A DNA stretch of 64,000 nt from Aquatica leii (lineage: Eukaryota > Arthropoda > Insecta > Coleoptera > Lampyridae). The notes under the pieces were generated by a model, which saw only the letters and a program-made list of their open reading frames with translations, searched no databases and was not told the DNA's origin. Every line of letters starts with the position of its first letter. Position 1 is the stretch's first letter. Of the stretch, positions 12,451 through 24,739 are shown one piece after another. The position numbers and the translations under genes were made by a program. The DNA is taken from contig CM069435.1 in assembly GCA_035610365.1 (NCBI GenBank), forward strand, positions 4,366,001-4,430,000, given 5' to 3'.

Positions 12451-15400
12451 AAAGTGACAGTAATAAACAAAGAGAAGAAAAATGAGATGGTGGTGGCGGA
12501 AATCGGAGGATGGGAGGAAAAACAGAAGGTAATGGCGGAGAAGAAGAAATTAAAGAAAACAAGAATATATATAAATTACGATTTGACATGGGAGGAAAGA
12601 AGAGTGCAAAGAGAAATAATGAACATAGCGGTGGAAAAAAGAGCGGAAGGAAAAAGAGTATGGGTAGGATACAGAAAAATGGAGATAGACGGAGACAGAT
12701 ACATATGGAACGACAAGGATAGGGGACTGAGCAGAGAAAAAAGGAGAGAAATTGGGGAACCAAAAGGCAAAAAACTAAACGGGAAAGGGGGGGGCCGTAA
12801 AGGAGAGAAAGTTGACGAAATGGCAAAAAAAAGGAATAATGAGAGATGGAAATGGAAAAGAAAAAGAAGGAGGAAAAAAAGAAAGACAGGAAGAAGCACA
12901 GGGGGAGGTGAGTGAGCTGAAAGTATTGTTTTGGAACGTAGCGGGAATAAAAAACGAGGAACAGGATTTCTAAAAGTACATCAAGGAACAGGATTTAGTG
13001 GGATTACAGGAAACATGGATGGAAGAAAAAGAGTGGGAGTGGTGGGAAAAAGAGTTGCCGGAGGAATTTGAGTGGGTGGTGCAACATGCAGAAAGAGAGA
13101 AAAAAAAGGGAGAGCAAAGGAGGGTATAATAACGGGAATAAGAAAAAAATGGTTGAGCCAGGAAAAGAAAGAGAAAGTGCAACAGAGAAGAAGAGTTGTA
13201 GAAAGGAACATACAGTGGGAAAAAACAAAAATAAAAGTAGTGACGGTTTAAAGCAATAGAATGAAAGAGACAAGGAAAAACATAGAAGAGATGATAGAAG
13301 AGAGGGAAGAGGGATTAATAATAGTAGGAGGGGACTTCAACGCAAGAATAGGGGAAGAGGGGGAAATACAAGAAAGCAAAGGGACGGAAAAGACACAAAC
13401 AAAGGACAAGGTGATAAATAAAGAAGGAGAAGAAGGCTGGAATTGTGCAACAAAAAAGGCTGGGAAATAATGAACGGGAACAGAGAAAAAGATGGAAAGG
13501 GGGAATTTACGTACATAGGAGAAAGGGGAGAATCAATAATAGATTTGGTAATGACAAATGAAGAGGCTGCAGAAAAGGTAAAGACATTTAAAGTGGGAGA
13601 AAGGGTAGAGTCAGACCATCAACCACTGGAATTGGCAATGGAAAGAAGAGAAAGAGAAGAGAGAGAAGAAGAGGAGAAGTACATAACTAAAAAAAGTGGA
13701 CAGAAGAGGAAGAAGAAGAGAAAATAGGAAAAACGGTATGGACAGGGAAGGAATTACAAGAAAGTGTAGAGGAAATGAGAGAGATGATGGAGAAAGCAAC
13801 AAAGAGAGTCAGATTTAGAAAGTGGAAGGGGGAGAAAACAGGATGGAAAAAATGGTGAGATAGGGAATGCAAGGAAGCAAAGAAAAATGCAAGAAGAGCA
13901 TTAAGACAGTGGAAAAAAGGGAGGAAAGAAAAAGAAGAATACAAAGAAGCAGTAAAAATATACAAAAAACATGCGACAGAAAGAAGGAAGAAAACAAAAA
14001 GAAACAAGAGGAGCAGATCAAAGGAATAAAAACGGAAGAAGATGTATGGAAGTACCTAAAGAAACAGAGGAAAAAAACATGACGACAAAAGGAATACAAA
14101 TTAAAGAATGGGAGATATATTTTCGGAACCTGTTGGGAGGGGAAGAACAAAAGCAGAAAAAAGAAATAAGAAAAGACGCGGTAGTAAGACAGGAAGAAGG
14201 AGATAGGGATAGAATAAATGAAGAAGAAGTAATAGAGGCGATAAAGAATATAAAAAAAGGAAAGGCGGCAGGAGAAGATAGGATACAAGGAGAAGAGTGG
14301 ATATACGGGGAAGAAAATGTAGTAAAAAAGATGACGGAAATACTAAACAAAATATGGAAAGGGGAAGGATTCCCAGAGAGATGGAGAGAGGGAATACTAT
14401 GCCCAATCCATGAAAAAGGAGAAAGAATTAAAGTCAAGAATTATAGAGGGGTAACATTATTCAGCACGGCATACAAATTATATGCAACAGTACTACAAGG
14501 AAGACTACAGAAGGAAATAGAAGAACGAAGTTTGGTACCAGACGGACAAGCGGGATTCAGAAAAGGAAGAAGAGCAATATACAACACATATATATATATA
14601 CTGAAACACTTGGCGAATAGAGAGCTAGAAAAAAAAGAGGGAAAATGGTGCCAATATTCGTAGATCTAAAAGCCGCTTTTGACAAGGTGAACAGGGAAAA
14701 AATGTGGGAATACATGAAAAGAAAAAAAATCAATGAAAGATTAATAGAAAGAATAGAGGAAATCTACGAAGAAACGAGGAGCAGGGTTAAAGTGAATGGG
14801 GAAGAGAGTGAGAAATTCATCACAAAGAGAGGGTTGAGGCAGGGATGTCCACTGAGCCCAAGCCTGTTCTCAGTATATACGGGGGATCTGGAAGAGACAA
14901 TGAGAGGACAACAGACAGGAGGGATAGTGGTAGGGAAAGCTAAGGTATGGTTGTTGGCGTATGCGGATGACATAGTGCTGGTGGCTAAGGAGGAAAAGGA
15001 AATGAAAGAGATGATGAAAACGCTAGAAAAATATATGAAAAAAAAGAAATGGAAGTAAACACGGAGAAAACAAAGATAATGATATTTAGAAAAGGAGGGA
15101 GGAAAAGAAAAAGAGAGGAGTGGATATGGAGTGATGAGGAAGTGCAACAAGTGAAGGAATTTACATACCTGGGCTACACGATGAAACAGGATAATAAAGA
15201 GGGAGAACACATAAAGGAAAGGGTGAAGAAAGGAAACAGGTTAATGGGACAAGTGTGGGGTGTGGGGGAAAGAGTATTCGAGATGGATATAGAAAAAAGA
15301 AAGTTGTTGTTTGAAAAATTAATAAAGGGGGTGGTAATGTATGGAGCGGAAATATGGGACTGGAAGGAGTGGAGGGAGGTAGAGGGGCTACAGGAAAAAT

Positions 15401-15870
15401 ACGGGAAATGGGTTTTAGGACTGAACAGGGATACACCGGGGTATATTGTGAGAGAGGAGGTACAGATAGAAAAAATAAGGGTAGAGACAGGAAAAAGAGC
15501 CATAAAATACGAGCAAGAACTAAGGGAAAGAACAGATTGCAAAATACTGCAAGAATGTTGGAAAGAGATAAAGGGAGGAAAAGTGAAGTACGGACAGGAG
15601 GGCAGAGAAGAGTATTACAAAAGAAACGGGTACGTGAGAGAAGAAGTGGAGAGATTAAGAGAAGAGGGAGTAGGGGTAAGAGAAGAAATAATAAGGAGAG
15701 ATAGAGACATCGAAAAACAAGAAAGATGAGCAAAGATAAAAGAGGGCAGATATAATAGGAATTATAAAGATATCAAGGGTGAAGGAGTGTCGGAATATTT
15801 AAAAGATAGAGAGAATAAAAGCAACAAAAAGAAAAAAATGGTAGCAAGGTTCAGATGTGGCAACGTTTCA
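12451..15870 (+). mobile_element. Purine-rich APE-type LINE, 5'-truncated
   Basis: The plus strand is strikingly A/G-rich and encodes Lys/Glu-rich proteins. An ORF1-like part (12451-12915) contains DLTWEERRVQ and KRVWVGYRKMEIDG. An apurinic-type endonuclease follows (12920-13700) with VLFWNVAGI, LVGLQETWMEE, IIVGGDFNARIG and SDHQPLEL. The reverse transcriptase (14190-15060) has VDLKAAFDKV, RQGCPLSPSLF and YADDIVLVA, and a long C-terminal region (15049-15870) runs to VARFRCGN. Frames change several times (for example near 13105, 13450, 13730-13970, 14650 and 15055), so the copy is dead. The 5' end is truncated relative to the minus-strand copy at 20735-22560. The clade was not resolved; similar Lys/Glu-rich LINE proteins are common in insects. 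Confidence 0.88.
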
Positions 15871-15960
15871 AGTGAGCCGACAATTTTTCATATGCGTAAA
15901 TATCCACATTTTTACAAAAAAAAGTGGAGAAGATGGAAAGCGTGAATGGATGGAGAGTGA

Positions 15961-17770
15961 AAAATAATGCTAAGTTTTTACAGAGAAACATCTAGAGCAG
16001 AACTATTTGCCTACGTCTTTTCCATTATAACCAAAGACTTCTTTGACATTATCATCGACTGGGAAGCAAGGATAAAAGACAGTAAAAAGCCGGTCACATT
16101 GGCAGGAGACATAAACTCCAAGCACGTTACTTGGGACTTGACCTTTACGAATTGTAGGGGAAAAATCGTCGTGCAATTGGCAGCGTTTCCCGGACTTGCC
16201 GTGGCAAATCGGATACGTGTACTAACTTTTGTAAGGAGAAATCAGCAATCGACGTTACTCTGGTGAGCGAAAGATGGATAAATGATGTGATGGAATGGGA
16301 GGTGATGCAAAAAGAAACTCTAAGTATTCACAAGTACTTACATTGGGTATGAAATACGAGTAGAAAAGATAACGATAAATGTAGGATTGAAAGTAGCACG
16401 AAATATAAAACGTATGAGGAAGCTCTAAAAAAGAAAGGCTGAATGTCTTTAGATAGAATGTGAAGTAGTAAGTTGGTAGAGAAAAAGCTGATAAGCATGA
16501 TTGTAGAAGTATGCAAGAGTACTTTGAAAAAGAAGGGTAAAAATTAGAGAAAAAAGGGAAAGTATTAGTAGACAGTAGACATGGGAAAAGTTAAGAATGA
16601 ATGTGTGAAAGCTAGAAGATGAATGACAAAAATAACGGGAAGATAGAAAGTGGTACAGGAATACGAATGGGACAAAGTATGGAAAAAAAATACGAAGCCA
16701 AAAAAACAGAACTAAAAAAACAATAAAGAAAACTAAAGAACAAAACTGAAAGAGCGTGTTAACAGACGTTGAAACCGTGACAGAAAAGGTTAGTATAAAA
16801 GTAAAAGTGAGTATGGGAACAAAAAAAAGAGTGAGTCTGGCGAGGAAATCGTTTCCAAGGTAAAATTGATTGGTAAAAAGTACCGACCAACAAGGTGCCG
16901 GTGGCAACGAGAAAAAAGCTAAGCAATGCCGTAAAGCACATAAGAAGTGGAAAAGCTCTAGAGCCTAATGGGATAACGGCAGAATTTCTACGCACAGCTT
17001 TTTGAGTGATATCATGCGTCAATAAATGTCTTGAAAGCGGTTCCTTCCCGAGAGACTGGAAGACCGGACGTTTGGCGCTGATTCTAAAACTTACTAAACC
17101 TAACGGAGGAGCCAGACAATTTAGACCGATATGTTCACTTCCGATTTTAAGAAAATTGTTAGAAATAATAGTAGGAGAATGAAGAAGTGGATGGAGACGG
17201 GGAATAAATGAAACGAAAACCAATTCGATTTTAGGAAATGCAAGTCCACACTAAATGCAATCGGGGGAGGGGTTTAAAAATCGTAGATAAAGTAAAAGTG
17301 GTAGGGCAAAACAGAAGATGCTTCGAGAAAGCGGAAAAATTCGTAAAAAAATTTAGTTTGACTCATGCCCAGCATGAAAAGACCGAGCTCTCCGATCGGA
17401 GAAAAATGTATGTAGGGGTAGCACACTCCGTTCTCCTGTATGGGTACCCTGTTTGGGGACTCAGACTAGGGTCAAGGCATCACCTCGATACGTTAAAAAA
17501 ACACAGAATAATAATAAAGATGACTGCGACCTATAGAATGATGTCAACAGAAGTCATCTTGGTACTAGGGAAAGACTGCGGACAGATAACTTGGGAAGTT
17601 AGTAAGGGCAAAGAAATGGAAAAAACTCGACCGACAGATTTCGGAAATTATGAAAAAAAAATCGAACATGAAAAGAGATGATAAAAGCAGAGACAAGTGA
17701 ACAAAACCTTTCTCGCCTGAACTAATGACCGAAAAGGTCTACCGAGTGAAGAGCAAAAGCAAGGTCAAAA
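15961..17770 (+). mobile_element. Decayed R1-like LINE
   Basis: The first part (15967-16360) reads as a LINE endonuclease: LAGDINSKHVTWD, then TFVRRNQQS, with IDVTLVSERWINDV in a second frame. After a poor stretch, 16950-17130 reads as the RT start region (PNGITAEFLRTAF, SFPRDWKTGRLALI, RQFRPICSLPILRKLLE). From 17238 to 17690 the C-terminal region appears (VLLYGYPVWGLRLGS, TATYRMMSTEVILVL). The order and the alanine/tyrosine-rich tail resemble the R1 clade. The catalytic YADD block is not visible, so the core is deleted. Frameshifts and stops are many, and this is the oldest-looking LINE in the window. Confidence 0.7.
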
Positions 17771-20580
17771 AGGTTTTTGGTTTTTGGCGCTTGTCAAAAC
17801 TTCTTATTTTTTACTCTTAGCGTCGACGGTTTGTTAAGTGATTAGTTTTCTCTTTTCTCGTTTTTTGATGCTTAGGCATCTCTGCTTCATTCGACTGTTG
17901 GGAAGAATTTTCGTTTCCTTAGAAGTACTTTTTTTCTTTGGATAACTTGGGTGTGTTCTTCTATGCGCTTTGCCAACTTTTTTCTTAGAGGTCTTACTGC
18001 TTGGTATTTCTCACGTCGGTAAGTTCTTTCCCTTAATCTTGGTTGTGTTTTCTATAAAAGTGGGTTAGCCTGGTTTTAGAGTTTAATCCTTTTGTCTTTA
18101 TTTGAGCTTTTTTTTGTGATCTTCAGGTTTTAATTTTGCTGGAGAGGATTTGTTACGTGTCGTTAGTAAAAACGTGTCATATTTTTGGTACTTTTAAACT
18201 TATTAGTACGGAGTTGGTAGCTAACGCGTTAACGGTTGGATATTTCTATATAATTAGATATTCACAGTGGGGATTTTTTGCTCAAACTCATTTCTTGTTT
18301 CACGTTTACTGTGGGTAGATTTTTTTAGGAATCTTGTCTGTCCAGTTGTAAGTAATCTCGTTTTATTAATTTCATATAGTTATTATTACGGGTTTAGTGA
18401 TTTAAATGGAACGAAAATCATCTACTTGTATTAAAAATAATTAAATCGTTTTTTTTTGTTCTCAATTACTTACAGTATCCGAAGGTTTTTGTTCTCAGGT
18501 GTTTGTTTGATTTGGACGTCAATCAATTATTAATTTTATTACTTGTTACATTGACTTGCAGTGTTTAAATACCTTAATATTTTGTTCGTATTCAAAGCAG
18601 TGGTGTTTACGATGGAATCGTCAAATGTAAGCTTACACTCCTCAAAAGCGTCAAGAGTAATATTACCGTAATAACAACTTTTACCAAGTACTATGCTAAG
18701 AAATTAGGAGTAAGCTTTTGTCTTTTTGTTTTATAATAAGTTATTGATAACGTCTCGCTAGTCTAAAACTAAAGATTTTTTCGCAGCTACATGTAAGTGT
18801 TCACGTTTGATCGATTTTTTTACCTTATATAGTATTGTGGCATATTACTTGTGCATCTCTTCAGTGAAACAAAAATGCTATTTTGTTTGAAAATATATAT
18901 GTATAACAAAATTGTTTGTTCTTTTGTTGATAGTTTGCTTTGCTCTTAGTTTTTGGACAGCGGTTTCATATGTATCTTTGGTCTCTCCGAGCCAAGGATT
19001 TAACTGTTACAGCAGAATGACGCCTATTTTTTCTTTTAAATTAAGCTTTTTGACGTTATTTACACAATAGATTGAGTTTAGATAGATACGTGAGAATAGC
19101 CAGTGCACAGCGGGTAGTCGTTATTATAGTAGGGGTTTTCGGGTTTGAAAACAAAAACAGTTACGGAAAGGTATCAGAAAAAAACCAAGCCAAAACGGCT
19201 TTTCTTTTAGTTCTAGCAGATACCTTTGATTCTTTAGACTATTTTTTTAGGTTTTTTGATCTAAACTTTTAACTGACATATTCGGCTCAAAAAACGTCTA
19301 TATAAAATGTATATTGTAAAAGAAATTTAAACCAAATATCCTTTAGGTTTTTAAATGATTTTAGTACTTTTTTTCTTGTACGTTTGAACAGGATTAGATA
19401 AGCTTACTTTGTTCTTAAAGCGAAAAATCTTGATTGGTCATGATCAACATCTACTTATGACGAAATCGTCGTAATCTCATAGAGGGGGTGATCGGTGCTT
19501 AAATAGATGGACAAGGTTTTGCTTGTGATTAGTATAATTCTTGCGACGTTCTTTAAAATGTTATTTGATTTTGCCGAAAATATAGTTATTTAATGTGAAT
19601 AATTCGCGTCTTTCGGGCGACTAATAAACAGTGTCTGGATTCTGGAGATGGGATTGTTGGACATACGAGGTTATAACGGTAGTCAAAACAAATGACCGTT
19701 TTTCAAATAGATGTGGATTTAATTTTACCTAAGTAAGATGGCTTACAATGTTGATATTTTTTTGAATATTGTATGTGTTATGGTTATTAGAGAAGATCTT
19801 CAATTTCCGTCTTGGTATAAATAAACGTATAAGGAATTTTATTTGTATTAGTAAGGGATTAGGACTTGTTTGGAAATTATGTGGAATCACAAAATTTGGA
19901 AATTGATCTTTTGTTTGCAACGTTTATTTAGTTACCACGTAGGTGCAGATAAGCACTTGAATCATATAACCTTGTGGTGTTTTTTTTGTAGTTCGATGTC
20001 TCGTTATCGTAGGAATTTGTTTTTTTAGTTTATTTTAAAATTTTCGTAGTATGCCTTATGCCTTTTCTCTATACCTTCATTATCGCGTAAGATTCAAAAA
20101 AGTGTTGGTTTACAAATTATTCTGCAAGATATTGAAAATTGATACTACAAATGAAACACTTTACAGTGTTCACCATTACTCCGGCTTTTGTGAAATTTTG
20201 GAATTTGTTTATGTAATTCATTGATGAACGTCAGAAGTACTTAAGTACCCCAGTCATTTTAGACATTGACCCAAAAAAAATAATAGGGAGCTAATTTTTG
20301 GTATGGATGTTCCTTGGGGTCGACTATTTAACATAGTAAAAGTCCTATAAAATCCTCCTTCCGCAACCCCCTTCTTTCCACACCCAAAAGCGCTTTTTTT
20401 TATATTTTGCTTATTTACTCAAAAATGATTGATTTGATGAAAAAATCATAAAAGTACTCTTTTATAGCATACAAAATTTCCTTTTCTACGATATTGTTAC
20501 AAGCTTTAGGTCTTACGAACCTTGCACGGCCAACTCACATAGTCGGAAATAGGGGAGGTTCAAGGAAATTATACTTAAGG
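17771..20580. other. T-rich stretch without recognised gene
   Basis: Only short open frames occur (60-66 codons at 18136-18318 and 19072-19272), with no family resemblance and no consistent splice structure. The plus strand is rich in T runs between about 17800 and 20100. Nothing else could be supported. Confidence 0.5.
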
Positions 20581-20734
20581 GCGCCAGATCAAATCCAAAT
20601 TAACACTTCTGCCTCGATCACGACAGACGGTCCAAACTTGTAACTAAATTTGAGGCTCGTAATCCTTGTTACTCTGATGTTCGAGTAGCCAAAATTTGTT
20701 AATAGGTAACGACGTATTCCTTTCTCTTCCTCTA

Positions 20735-22560
20735 TGCTTGCGTTGAAGTCCCCTCCTACCATTATCAATCCCTCTTTCCTCTCTTCTATGTTTTTCTTTG
20801 TCTCTTTCATTCTACTGCTATAAACCGTCACCACTTTTATTTTTGTTTTTCCCCACTGCATGTTCCTTTCTACAACTCCTCTTCTCTGTTGCACTTTCTC
20901 CTTCTTTTCCTGGTTCAACCATTTTTTTCTTATTCCCGTTATTATACCCCCCTTTGCTCTCCCTTTTTTCTTTTCTCTTTCTGCATGTTGCACCACCCAC
21001 TCAAATTCCTCAGGCAACTCTTTTTACTACAAATCCCATTCCTTTTCTTCCATCCATGTTTCTTGTAATCCTACTACATCCTGTTCCTTGATGTACTTAC
21101 AAAAATCCTGTTCCTTGTTTTTTATTCCCGCTACGTTCCAAAACAATACTCTCAGCTCACTCACCTCTCTCTGTGCTTCTTCTTTATTTTTCTTTTCCTT
21201 TTTCATCACTCATTATTCCTTTTCTTTGCCATTTTGTCAACTTTCTTTCCTTTATTGTTCCCCCCCCCCTTCGCCCTTTAGTTTTTTGCCTTTTGGTTAC
21301 CTATTTTCTCTCCCCTTTCTCTGCTCAGGCCCCTATCCCTATCGTTCCATATGTATCTGTCTCCGTCTATCTCCATTTTTCTGTATCCTACCCATACTCT
21401 TTTCCCTTCCGCTCTTTTTTCCACCGCTATGTTCATTATTTCTCTTTGCACTCTTCTTTCTTCCCATGTCAAATCGTGACTTATATATATTCTTGTATTC
21501 CTTAATTTCTTTTTCTCCGCCATCACCTTCTGCTTTTCCTCCCATCCTCCCATTTCCGCCACAACCATCTCATTTTTCTTCTCTTTGTTTATTACTGTCA
21601 CCTTTTTCACTTCTACTTTTACATTTAGTTTTTCTTCCAGCATTAATGCTAAATTTGTGGTTCTTTACTTCTCCACCACTTTATCACAATATTATTCTTC
21701 CTTTTCCATGTTTCCTCATTTTCCGCTTTTTTCTCTAGTTTTTCTATTCTCTCCACCACTTCCTCTTTTTCCATTTCTTATCCCTTTCTCCTATTTCTTT
21801 TTCATTTTTTGATTTTTGCCTTATTCCTTGCATATTTTCTTCCATCTGTTTCATCATTTCTCTCATTAATTCTTTTAACTTCTCCATTTCTTTCCTTCCT
21901 CCTTCAGTTCTTGAGGTTTTTCCTTCGATTTCCTCCATTATCTTTTTAATGTCCGGTGATCTTATTGTTTTCTTTCTTCTTTCAAATATTTGTTGTTATT
22001 TTACGATTCCCCTACCACAATACGATGTATCCCGACTTACCAAATACGAATGCAACTCGAGCATACCCGAAACGATACGATAGCAACGAAATTTCACGAT
22101 CTCTTGCCGATCTTACCCGAGTGATCCAGAATCCTCACTACATAACTACTCTTTTCCTCTTCCTTTCTCTCTCTTTTATTCATCCCTTTTCCCCTTTTTT
22201 TATTTATTTTTTTTATTCCTCCTTACCTTCTTTTCTTATTTTTTCGTGTTTTAAAACGTCCCACTTGTAGTAATTTTGCTTTAATTTCGCTTTAAATGCA
22301 ATAATGTCTATTAATGTAGGAGGTTATCTTTTATCGCTGACTTTCTCGATTATACTGTTTATTCACCTTAATCTCACTTGTTCGTCACAGTTTCATACTT
22401 TTCCACCACGGTTTCTGTTTTTCACTTAATTTATTTATTATTTTACACACTTCCTCCTTTACCCACCCCTTTTTCTCTTCTTCTTCCCTCTTACTACCAC
22501 TACTAACTTCAGTTCCTTCACTAACTATCACTTTTACGTTTCCTTAAATGTAAATACGAC
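20735..22560 (-). mobile_element. Second copy of the purine-rich LINE, 5' part only
   Basis: On the minus strand this is the same element as at 12451-15870, now with its 5' portion. A start at 21938 (MEEIEGKTSRTEGG) leads into VEKVKKVTVINKE-like sequence. The ORF1 segment DLTWEERRVQREI (near 21460) and the endonuclease start VLFWNVAGIKNKEQ (near 21140) follow, and the copy stops at the GGDFNASI motif near 20760. Peptides are almost identical to those of the plus-strand copy, so both come from one young family. Purine-rich coding sequence further upstream (about 22540-22400, minus) probably belongs to the 5' region. Several frameshifts are present. RT is absent, so the copy is 3'-truncated, which is unusual for a LINE and suggests a later deletion. 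Confidence 0.82.
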
Positions 22561-23185
22561 TGCACGAATCCACATTAACTAAGGCTGGAATTTGTGAACA
22601 ACAACTAATGAAAATAGCAAAACACACTAGTGCCAGTTCTATTAAATCTTATCTCTAACTGGATCAAGAACATTACTCTAACATAATAATAAACATGAGA
22701 GCAGTTACCACCTTGGTGCAACAAGAACCATCAACTTCAAAAACAGCATCAGAACAAAATAATAATTGCGTTTTGAATAATTGCCAATTTTAAACTTAAT
22801 TTTATTTTACAAAGTTAAATAATTAGAGACCACAATAAACGCCAAAGTGACATTGTGTCTTTTACTGGTTGTCTCTGCTTTTACTCGTGAAATTATGTCA
22901 CCAAATACCATACAACTCGATGTCGCGTAGCGATTAACTTGCCCAGGATTTGCTTTCGTTGTTTTGCCGTTCAAGTTTTATCTTGTTGATCACTAGGCAA
23001 GCATGTATTCGTCAATAAAAAATATCCGGCAAAATTAAACCTCTTGTTGTATTACTTGCGATTAAAACATCGCTGAGATGTTTTTATACAGTCTAGTACT
23101 TAACCTAATTCATTAAAAATATTTGTGTTCATTGCTTCTGTTTCTATTTATTTTAACTAAAACCATTCATTTTTCAAAATGCTAT
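22561..23185. other. Spacer downstream of the gamma-glutamyl hydrolase gene
   Basis: AT-rich sequence without coding signal or recognised repeat. It separates the minus-strand LINE from the 3' end of the hydrolase gene. Confidence 0.5.
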
Positions 23186-23191
23186 TTATTT
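23186..23191 (-). terminator. Polyadenylation signal AATAAA for the hydrolase gene
   Basis: AATAAA on the minus strand lies about 95 bp beyond the stop codon of the gamma-glutamyl hydrolase reading frame. It is the first canonical signal downstream. Confidence 0.5.
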
Positions 23192-23285
23192 TAATAAAGA
23201 GCGTTAACTAACAATATATATAAGTGCGTTATTATTGCCAAAAATTTTTAAGCTTTAAGTTACACAGCAAAATAACCGTTTTCAT

Positions 23286-24427
23286 TTATATGACATTTAT
23301 TTCAACATCGTTTTTTCCTGAAAAGCAATTAGAAAAGTCGGACTTTTTAAATACGTATAACTGTTCATAAGAACTGTTCAAAAGGCCCGTGAAATGAGTT
23401 GGATAATTATATATCAAACAGTTTTGTTCAGATTCCCAATCTGGAAATGAATGCTCACTTTTTCGCGTTTCTTCTACAAAAGTATTTGCAAAGTATTGAC
23501 CTACAACAACAGCATTGCGAGAATGAGGAATTTTCAAGCTTTTTGAATTCGAACATATTTTTCTCGGGATGAAATTGTATACCATAAAATGGATATAATT
23601 TAGATTCATAGCTTGACACAAACTCTAAGCCGTTTTCGTCTTTATTTGTTGATAAAACCTTCCAATCCTTGTCCAAACCGTGGTCTTTCATACCTTTTTC
23701 GGTTACACAAAACTGATGGTAATTATAAGTAACGTTTTCGTTGGTCAATATGTGAATGACTTCATGGGAAGCGTTCTTAAAAGTTTTACTTGTTCTGTAA
23801 CCTATAAAATGTCGTGATTATCATAGATTTATAATATGAGATGTTATACCGTTTTTAAATTCTAACGGAAGAGAGATTTTAGTGGATGAACAAGTTTCGC
23901 GCACTTCGGTGTTACTGAGACCAACAGCTACTTCCATCAAAAGTTCCATACCTAAGCAAATACCCCAAATTGGATAATAGTCGCCGTTTCTATTGAGTTT
24001 CACTGCGTAATTATATATTATTTGGCCTGCTTCAGAGTACCCACAAGTTTGATTGAAGTAAACAGCGCCTCCCGGAAATACGATTCTAAAATTATTGCAA
24101 AAATCAGAAAAAATTAGATCGTTTAAATAACCACGTACCCATTTGTGTTATCCACAACTTTATGGTAATAGTCTTTATTTTGACCAATCCTGAAATCTGA
24201 GTTTAATAAAATGTCTAAACTTAATATCCATCTTACCATATCGGTATGACTCGAGCGCCTGCACTTTCCAAAAGTTTTACATAAGAAGCAGCTATGAAAC
24301 TGTCATATTTTTCGGGAAATAAATTGTCTATGGAATAAGTTTCCTGTGACAAGATTCCAATAATTGGCACAGTTGTATAAGCCGTTACTAAACTTATAGT
24401 AGACAGTAGAATAATTATCGCCTTCAT
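23286..24427 (-). CDS. GGH: Gamma-glutamyl hydrolase (folate hydrolase), 4 exons
   Basis: A class-I glutamine-amidotransferase-like peptidase that removes gamma-linked glutamates from folyl-polyglutamates in lysosomes or outside the cell (known of the family). Exons by GT/AG and frame are 24237-24427, 24139-24189, 23850-24085 and 23286-23801, with introns of about 47-53 bp. The protein starts with a signal peptide ([17 protein letters not shown]). It then shows PIIGILSQE, the FPGGA loop near residue 84, the nucleophile Cys in GICLGMELL near residue 124, and the catalytic His in GIQFHPEK near residue 237. The C-terminal part [18 protein letters not shown] and [10 protein letters not shown] is typical. 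The exons sum to 994 nt, one base more than a whole frame. The shift lies at a run of five A (23540-23544); with four A the frame would be intact and about 330 codons long, the usual family size. This is either an assembly error or a recent lesion. Confidence 0.9.
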
Positions 24428-24739
24428 TTTGCAAAGTGCCAGTCTCTTTCGTTAAGATTATTTTATATCATTCGTTATCTAAAAACATGACGTTCATTAT
24501 CAAAATGACATGCACATTTTCATAACTAAGCAACTACAGAATTTATAACGTTTACGTCAATGTTCTTATCGAGCACACAAAAATCGGTATTACGAGTGCA
24601 GGATAAGTGGCGTGTTTGATAACTTTCAGAAGGCTCGACTATTCAAATCTTGTATTGCAAGCATTGTCATGATACAGTATGTTTGTAATTATAAAATGAA
24701 CAAACATAGTAACAAATTTCAAGTAACAAACTGAAAAAA

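Noticed and set aside
19072-19272. Open frame as a small host gene
   Set aside because: No upstream or downstream exon, no similarity, and a length expected by chance in 2.8 kb of AT-rich sequence.
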